From Atherinomorus stipes (Eukaryota > Chordata > Actinopteri > Atheriniformes > Atherinidae), in assembly GCA_023101725.1 (NCBI GenBank), contig JALJCO010001235.1, positions 178,501 through 242,500 of the forward strand: a stretch of 64,000 nucleotides of DNA. The letters are read 5' to 3'. Shown here piece by piece: positions 57,578 through 64,000 of this stretch. Position 1 is the stretch's first letter, and the number at the start of each line of letters is the position of its first letter. Under the pieces are notes generated by a model. That model was given only the letters and a program-made list of their open reading frames with translations, searched no databases and had not been told where the DNA came from. The position numbers and the translations under genes are program-made.

Positions 57578-57787
57578 GAGAACCTGACCGAGTCGTCTGA
57601 AAGCAGTTCAGCTCTGCTGAGAGACCATGGAGGAAGTGTCTCCACTTCCTGGTTGACAGGGTGATGATGCTGAGTGTTAACATTTGATTACAAACCACAA
57701 ACATCACGTCAGTCTCAGAGGACGGACGAAGAACTGCTGAACCTCCACACTGGATCTGGAAGATGAGACGCTTTGTCTTCATAGAAC

Positions 57788-57790
<3 letters not shown>
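57578..57790 (-). other. Upstream flank of IgSF exon 1
   Basis: Presumed 5' UTR and proximal promoter. No upstream signal-peptide exon with splice borders was recognised. Confidence 0.35.

Positions 57791-57820
<30 letters not shown>
57791..57820. repeat. (TA)n tract upstream of IgSF exon 1
   Basis: About 30 bp of alternating TA, roughly 215 bp upstream of the exon 1 ATG on the minus strand. It could contain a TATA element but may be only a microsatellite. Confidence 0.5.
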
Positions 57821-57906
57821 ACTGTTTATATTGATATTAAAGAATCAGGAATGAAGGTAGAAACTAAAACATTATGGCTGGAGTTGGAGTAGTGTAGGCT
57901 GGAGAA

Positions 57907-57980
57907 CAGCACCAATGACAAGTTTGGACACACCTGCTGAATTTAACTAGTAGGTGTTTCCAAACTTTTGATTGGTGCTG
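57907..57980. mobile_element. 74-bp remnant made of two Tc1-type TIRs
   Basis: CAGCACCAATGACAAGTTTG and CAAACTTTTGATTGGTGCTG are inverted with only about 30 bp between them. TA follows the right end. CAAGTTTGGACACACCT is a terminus known from a fish Tc1 family. Internal sequence deleted. Confidence 0.7.
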
Positions 57981-58974
57981 TATGTTAGAAGTAGTTGGTG
58001 ACAGATGAAACTTTCTATAGCAATATGAAACATGACCACAAGTGATATCAGAACGAGTTGTGATAATAAATATACTGATTGAGAATTAAGTTGTGTCATA
58101 AACAGTGTTTTCTTGAAAAGGTGACAATAACGGTAGCAACAGAGAAGTTGTAGAAATGCAGTAAACGTAAGCATGAACGATCAGTGTAGTGCTCGTTATT
58201 ATCATTTTGAAATGACCAGGTTGACCAGGTTAGACATTTTTTAATTTAACTTTATAAGAAAAGGGGCCTTGGCCTCAGAAGCTTTTCTTTAACTGGACCT
58301 CTTTACATTTTGGTTAAATATCCTGGGGTAGAGGAACCTGCACCACTTACACTTGTTTTATTTCTACATAAAGTGGGAACAGGAAACTTTTCTTTCTGCC
58401 TACTTTTTTCTACTTATATTTTTTATTTTTATTTTTCTTTATAAATAGTACACATATTGTTTTGTATTTTTCAGTGTGAGAGGTCAAAGGAACAATGTTA
58501 ACAGAAAAGCAAACTCATTCATGCATCTCTGATGCCACCTTCTGGTCCAACAGTGGGGAGAGAGAATCTGGTTCGATCATGGTACCATCACTGCTGTAGA
58601 GGCTGTTTGTTCCTGCAGATTTTCAGTAAAAGTTCCGACAATTTAGGAAGATAAGTTCCAGGATTGATTTGCAGCTGTGTTAAACATTAAAGAGTCATTT
58701 ATATTGGTGAATGTTAATTGTTATGCTGCCCCATTTAAAAAAAAGATAGCGCTGGAAAAATGAACAGATGTCTTACTTGAATTGTCACGACCTGTGTGGC
58801 AAGCTGTGACAAAAAAAGAGGGAAGGCGTCAATGGTGACTTTTCTAAATAATTTATTAAAAGAAAACAAGTGTTTGCGAAATATATAAGTGAACAATCAG
58901 TGGTGTAATGTGGATGCAGATCAATACGTGTACAAACCAGGCTGCGGAGGGAAGCAGAGAGAGAGAGAAAGTTA
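57981..58974. other. No recognisable feature
   Basis: AT-rich; nothing supported. Confidence 0.4.
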
Positions 58975-59089
58975 TGCCAGGCTTACATCAGAGGGCTTTT
59001 TAAAGATTTAGAAAAGACTCCTGGAAGACCACCATCTCACACTAGCTCACATCTGAAGACAGTTTTTAGTCTCAGCCTCGTCACAGACT

Positions 59090-59091
<2 letters not shown>

Positions 59092-59137
<46 letters not shown>
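59092..59137. repeat. (ATC)n microsatellite, about 15 units
   Basis: CATCATCATC run at the end of the L2-type tail inside copy 2. Confidence 0.95.
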
Positions 59138-59139
<2 letters not shown>

Positions 59140-59662
59140 TTTTATTTGAAAGTGCACAAAGACACTGTATAAATTGCGACAATATCAGGGTACATACATT
59201 TTATTTGAAAGCACCTTATCAAAGCGCACAAAGACACTATAAAACCAGATAAAACATTAAAAACAGTAAGATAAAACAGCAAAAATGCAAAACATAATCT
59301 TCTGTTTCCGAGAACATTCAGTGACCAGCATGTCTGCAGCACTGATGTTTATTTAGTTTTTACTGTCAGTAATCTGATTACTGCTGTGTGTTCTGCAGTC
59401 AGATATGACAGCGTGGGGTTCTCGTGGCGTTCTCCGTGAGTCACATGACCGCTTTTACATTGAAGTCAACGCATGTCACAACTGTGTATTTCTATGAACA
59501 CGAGTGTGCCGGCAGCTGGCACATCTGCAACCTCCTGACCTGACTGTAGACCTGAACAACCGTTTTCAGAGTGACTTTATAGAATAATGAAGATGCTGCC
59601 CCCCCCGCTGTCTGCGTCAGATGCGTCTCACCAGCTGGACACATCACACACGCAGAGCAGCT

Positions 59663-59985
59663 TTATGGACCTGGTTTGGTTTGGAGGCTCTGAACTGACT
59701 GTTTGGACAACTCATCAAATGGAAAGTGGACGGAGGACATCAGTTTCCGTCCATAATGGAAGTGTTGGACTCGACAAAGACGTTTTTCCCAACATGGACT
59801 GTTTACTGCACTTTCAGGTAACACTGCCTGTTCCCGGTGCACCTGCAGAGCTTCGAAGCGCACAGAGAGACTGAACATCTCCTGCTCGTCTTTGAGAAAG
59901 AGCTCGTGGAGAAACTGGACTGATGAAACAATAAATGCGTCAAGCTGCCGTCTTCCCTTTAAACCAGCTGCAGTCTGCACAGGTA
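59663..59985 (-). pseudogene. Harbinger-like coding fragment, copy 2
   Basis: An open minus-strand frame including LDAFIVSSVQFLHELFLKDE, QEMFSLSVRFEALQVHREQA and VQHFHYGRKLM. The first two stretches recur, frameshifted, at 45470-45612. It is probably an exon of the element's protein. No DDE or Myb-like motif recognised. Confidence 0.45.
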
Positions 59986-60221
59986 AACTGGTAAACGTGT
60001 GGTTGTGTCTTTTACTGCTGCTGAGTTCAGATGGTTAAACAGCTGTTAATCATGTATAATGGATCAGTTGTGGCTCTGCGCGCATGAGTGTGTTATATTT
60101 CACAATGTTGGTGTTATTGGGCAGCGATGACTGTTGACAGTTCTGGAGGTCGGACCTGTTCCCGCTGATGTCAGAGCTCATCCAGCTATTGGTTGTTGAT
60201 TGTGTTGCGTCACTACAACTT

Positions 60222-60660
60222 GAATATTAAAATTCAAAGCATTTGAACAATGAAAGTTATCAGTTTACTGATAAAAGTGGCTAAATTATTATTTTAAAAA
60301 CTTTATTTACATAGGTAAGTCCAGTCGAGATGCAGCGTCTTTAACAAGGCAAACCTGTTTACCTGACTTAGTTTAGTTTATTATGGATCCCCATTAGTAT
60401 TCACCAGTGAAGAATATTCTTCCTGGGGTCCAGGTCAACATAAATTTTGAACATACAATCAACAAAAACAGGTTAACAAAATTAAAATACAATATGAAGC
60501 AAACAGAAAAATGCAAAAAATAAATAAGTATACAATACCAAAGCATCTATATTTAAAATGAAATTAATAATAGAATAATTATGCAGCCATACTTCCGTTA
60601 GCCTTACAACTCATGTAATTATTACGGGTCTCAGTTCCCAATGTAACTCATAGAACTTTC
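60222..60660 (+). repeat. Retroelement-tail repeat, copy 2
   Basis: Direct repeat of 47630-48090 with small deletions. Confidence 0.7.
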
Positions 60661-60864
60661 CATTTTTTTATATATTTTTTTTTCATTTTCCATTGATTTA
60701 TTTAATAGGGACAGTGTATGGAGTTTATCTTGTGTTTTAATTAAAATCAAAATCAATCAATCTAATTCTGGACACAACTTTGACTGTTAAAGTCCACATT
60801 AAACAACAACAAAAAAAAGCAGTGAATTTTAGAGTGCAAAGTTTTAAACAAATTAGACCTTTTT

Positions 60865-62075
60865 TTGTCCCTTCATGCTGCCAAGATGTTTCTACACTCA
60901 ATGATTTTTTCTCACATTGAGTACTGTATAACCTCTTGGTCACTTACTGCGAGTACAACACTCAAACCCATAGAATCCCTTTTTAAGAAAGCCATAAAAA
61001 TCTTTAATAAAAAATCTTTCAGTTTTCACCATTGCATTGTTTTAGATAAATAGAAATTTCTTGATTTTAATAACTTTGTTAACTTAAAGAATGCTTGCTT
61101 GATGTATAAGGTCTTACGTGGACTGGCCCCGCCTCCTCTGACAGACTTTATTAAAGGTGCCATGACATCAAATGTCACTTTTCTGGGGTTTTGGGTGTAT
61201 AATATGATCTGTTGTGCACTGATGAGGCCATGTGAATGTCCAGAGTGAGAATCAAAGTTCCTGTTTATGGTCTGTCAGCTTTGTCTCTCTGCTCAGAAAC
61301 AGTTGAATCAGACAGCAGGCTATCATTCTACGTAGTTCTATCATTCTACGTAATTTAATTGCTCCAATAAGAGCACACTATCAAGTAAACAGCACCCCCC
61401 CCCCCACCTCTCTCTCCTAACGGTTTATGCACCGTCCGCTCCCCCCTCCCCTCCCTGTCTGATTCAGCTGCATGTATGGAGCTAGTAGTAACTTCTGTGC
61501 AGTCAGGTCTGGATTTTCAAACAAATGGATTTAAAAGCAAACTTCTGCAGCAACACTGAGGGAGGGGGCCACAACCTTGTCATTACCTGTAAGTTTATTT
61601 ATTTTCTAAATGCTGTCTTGTCTGATAAACGTAGCTTTCACTGTCTGAAGTGGCCATGTTGCTAGCAGTTAGCCTTTAGCAAACTCCGACCGCAGCTTGA
61701 CCTAGATTCTCCAAAAAAGGTCATAGCCAAATAAGGTGTAGCCAATCAAAATGAAGTCAACGTGGTCTCCGGGTAAAGCTCCATATCATCACCGGACCCA
61801 ACTGTATTACTGAGGAAGTGAGGTCTGGCGTTTCAAAACAATACTCCGCTGTAAAAAATGCCGTTTTTTTCTTTGGAGTATTTACATATAAAGTAATGCC
61901 AACAACATAAACTAGTTTTTAACTGCTATGTCATCACTCCTTTAAATCTCGTTCTGCCAGTAAAATGGCCACTAGGGCTGCAGCTGGGGGGGACTGTGAA
62001 GTGTCATGCAGGCGCACTGCTTTTGGACAAACAACTTTCGCAGTCAATGGGGCTAAATACAAATTGTACTTGTGT
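60865..62075 (+). pseudogene. LINE ORF2 C-terminal fragment in two parts
   Basis: Part 1 reads FLHSMIFSHIEYCITSWSLT, LKPIESLFKKAIKIFNKKSF and, after one stop, NACLMYKVLRGLAPPPLTDF. Part 2, beyond the TTAA element, reads TRAAAGGDCEVSCRRTAFGQ and TTFAVNGAKY. These are successive words of one LINE C-terminus, so the middle is foreign. A stop (61053) and truncation make it inactive. Confidence 0.8.
61155..61941. mobile_element. TTAA element C, intact relative of element B
   Basis: Ends AGGTGCCATGACATCA and TGTCATCACTCCT, TTAA at 61151-61154 and 61942-61945. About 787 bp, non-coding. Reverse complement of element B without the 3.57-kb insertion. Confidence 0.93.
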
Positions 62076-62302
62076 GTGTGCATGTGTGCGATACGTGCAT
62101 ATGTACGTTTATGTATATGTTTGCATATAGACGTGTATGTTTTTTGTTTGTTTGTTTTCTTTGTTTGTTGTACTTTTATTTACCTGCTTAGGGACTGCAG
62201 ATGTAAATTAGCGCCTGTGCTGCAATCTGGCATATTTACATTGTTGATGTCCATTAATATGCACTATTATGGAGTTCATCTTGTGTTTTAATTAAAATCA
62301 AG

Positions 62303-63002
62303 AAAAAATACAATCTGAAAGGGGAAAATAATATTGAAACCAAAATATTGGAGAGAACAAATTTTCACACTGATAGCAAAAACTGATGTTATTTGAGACT
62401 CAAGAAAAGGTTTTGAGTGAAAATATGTTGTCATAGAATAAATAAAGATAAATTGACATTTGGAAAATTATTTTCAAGGGAAAAAAGCTCTCTCAAAAAT
62501 ATATTTTACTCTCAAATATTGTTATTTTACATTCGAGGTGAAAACATTTTCTCTATAAAAAAAAAAAAAGGTCAAAATTTTTTTCTTCTCGCTTTCAAAA
62601 CCTAATTCTTTGCTCTAGATTCAGAATTTTTCTCTCGATGTGAAAACTGTGTCATGGGCGGGTCTGTGTTCCTATTGGCCAGTCTCAACAGAACTGACAG
62701 CCGGGTGGTAATATTCTGGGTAAAGGTGGTGACGCCTTCCTCATTAATATTCATGAGGAAACTCCCGCTGGCTCAGACGTCCTGATCCAGCAGCACGTTT
62801 AGAAGGACTCAGACTAGCGCTTTCTGAACAGTTAATAAATGCTGCTGCTGCTTTGGGAGACATGGATACACATCGCTGCGTCTTTCATAAAAGTTGATAA
62901 AATAAGCAACCGGGTTATAGTTATACGTGTACACTTTTAGACATTGACTCAGGTCGAGCAGCCTCAGCCCTGCCAGTGTCTGACGAGACGTATGTTAATT
63001 TT
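62303..63002. other. No recognisable feature
   Basis: A poly(A) run at about 62557-62569 and a small palindrome TTTTCGTTGACGAAAA at 62999-63014. No gene supported. Confidence 0.4.
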
Positions 63003-63614
63003 CGTTGACGAAAATGGACCCAAATATACTGATTGCTTTTGGTTTAAAAGCTCTTTCGGAATGAAAAGTGCTGAACCGAATGAATTTTTTATTTGGTTTC
63101 ACAGGGGTAGAATATTCCTTTCCCCAAACCGAACGGGGTATCATGTAAACGCTGAATCGGAAAGTGGTGAGGATGCACTCTTACAGCGCATGCTTCGACA
63201 ATACGTCAACGTGCAACGAGTGATATTTCCTCACTTTGACAGATGGCTGTGAACAATGTAATTCTCTGGACAGCAACAGAAAGTTTTTTTTTTTTTTTTT
63301 TTTTTTTTAACTCAAACTCTGTCTCTACGCCTTTTTCTTTTGGTTGTCTGCAGTAAGAGCTCATGAGTATCAGCTGCTGCTGGATTAACGTCCTGCAGAA
63401 ATCACAACAACCGTGACGATCAGTTTTTAGACCTATGTCGTTATTAAATAACGTGATGCAACATCATTCTGCGCATGTCAGACAGGATAATTCTGAAAAA
63501 ATATTGACGCATGTCCACGCCAGATCGGAATAAATTAGTTCCCATGTAAACAGCTGCCCTGAAATCCTCAATCAGAATTACCGAAAGGGAAAAAAGTCTC
63601 CATGTAAACGTGGA
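63003..63614. mobile_element. Inverted-repeat element, copy 2 (left end altered)
   Basis: Matches 53853-54448 along its length (GGTTTAAAAGCTCTTTCGGA, CAGCGCATGCTTCGAC). The right end TCCATGTAAACGTGGA is followed directly by LINE sequence. A 27-base T run lies near 63284-63308. Confidence 0.75.
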
Positions 63615-63915
63615 GAGCATGAAGGGACAAAAAAGGTCTAATTTGTTTAAAACTTTGCACTCTAAAATTCACTGCTTTTTTTTTTTAGTTGTTTAATGTG
63701 GACTTTAAAAGTCAAAGTTGTGTCCAGAATTAGCCCAAGATACTTGAATTCTTTGACAATGTCAAGTTCTACTCCTTCAAGGAAAATATTTGATCTTTCA
63801 AGTTCAATTAGTCTTTTGATAAACACCATGCAGACAGTTTGTTTGCATTGAGCTTTAAATGGTTATTCCTGACCCAGTTCTGCACATTGTTCATGCTTGA
63901 CAATGTGACACAGAG
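63615..63915 (-). pseudogene. LINE reverse transcriptase fragment, minus strand
   Basis: The minus strand gives NVQNWVRNNHLKLNANKL, as in the post-catalytic part of LINE reverse transcriptases. The first 100 bp is the reverse complement of 60770-60880, so both fragments come from one family, here extending further 5'. Confidence 0.65.
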
Positions 63916-64000
63916 ACTTCATTTATAGCTACCGTACATGTTGTTCTATTATAGTTGAGTGAATTTACTATTTTACCTACTGTAAATCAGTAAATAAATT

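Larger units (their letters stand above)
58975..60219 (-). mobile_element. Harbinger-like element, truncated copy 2
   Basis: Starts TGCCAGGCTTACATCAG after TTA (58972-58974). 59142-59590 and 59990-60219 are reverse complements of parts of the 43610 element (48705-49100 and 45225-45470). Ends at GTGTTGCGTCACTACAACTT without a second TIR. Includes an (ATC)n tract at 59092-59137. Confidence 0.75.
60750..62268 (+). mobile_element. 5'-truncated LINE, split by a TTAA element
   Basis: LINE body 60750-61150 and 61946-62268 in one orientation. Nearly identical 33-bp stretches (60717-60749, 62270-62302; GTGTTTTAATTAAAATCA inside) bracket it like a target-site duplication. The 3' end resembles CCATTAATATGCACTA LINE tails. 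The coding part is a pseudogene. Confidence 0.7.

Noticed and set aside
57507..57782. Minus-strand frame ending in an Asp run
   Set aside because: Shifted-frame reading of the (ATG)n in exon 1; the Ig frame is the real one.
60717..63915. The two inverted LINE fragments as one twin-primed insertion
   Set aside because: The inverted 5' piece lies on the 3' side of the forward piece and overlaps it by about 100 bp, which twin priming does not produce; two independent copies fit better.

Overview
The window looks like repeat-dense euchromatin from a teleost fish. Evidence: several Tc1/mariner families typical of ray-finned fish, hAT and Harbinger-like elements, L2-type LINE tails, many short inverted-repeat elements that use TTAA targets, and split exons with GT/AG borders. 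No CRISPR array, operon, rRNA gene or intact tRNA gene was seen.

The one host gene I can support lies on the minus strand and crosses most of the window. Four coding exons at 57229-57577, 42674-42760, 26362-26456 and 15828-15908 join in phase. They would encode a 203-residue immunoglobulin-superfamily type I receptor: signal peptide, one V-set domain, short stalk, transmembrane helix, and a tail with a YEEI tyrosine motif. The coding sequence is only 612 bp, but the gene covers about 41.7 kb because its three introns (about 10.5, 16.2 and 14.5 kb) are packed with transposons. Two of the exons have a better-looking splice acceptor upstream that would break the frame, so alternative splicing or early decay is possible.

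Layout. 1-15.6 kb: downstream flank with a minus-strand LTR-like relic cut by a hAT element, several miniature elements and a Tc1 copy at 13-14.8 kb. 15.8-26.4 kb (exon 4, intron 3): two adjoining TTAA elements, the second split by a 3.57-kb giant inverted-repeat element whose arms carry THAP-domain coding relics, then nested hAT elements. 26.4-42.7 kb (exon 3, intron 2): three Tc1 copies, a long-TIR element (28312-31957) carrying two other insertions, and LINE fragments. 42.7-57.6 kb (exon 2, intron 1, exon 1): a 6.4-kb Harbinger-like element with nested insertions, an element with two tRNA-like stretches, a side-by-side duplicated TTAA element, a compound palindrome and a fifth Tc1 family. 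57.6-64 kb: upstream flank with a second Harbinger-like copy and a LINE split by a TTAA element.

The long inverted arms of several elements act as built-in pre-insertion alleles, so many target-site duplications and nesting orders can be read from this one sequence. All transposase genes seen are broken, so none here appears autonomous.
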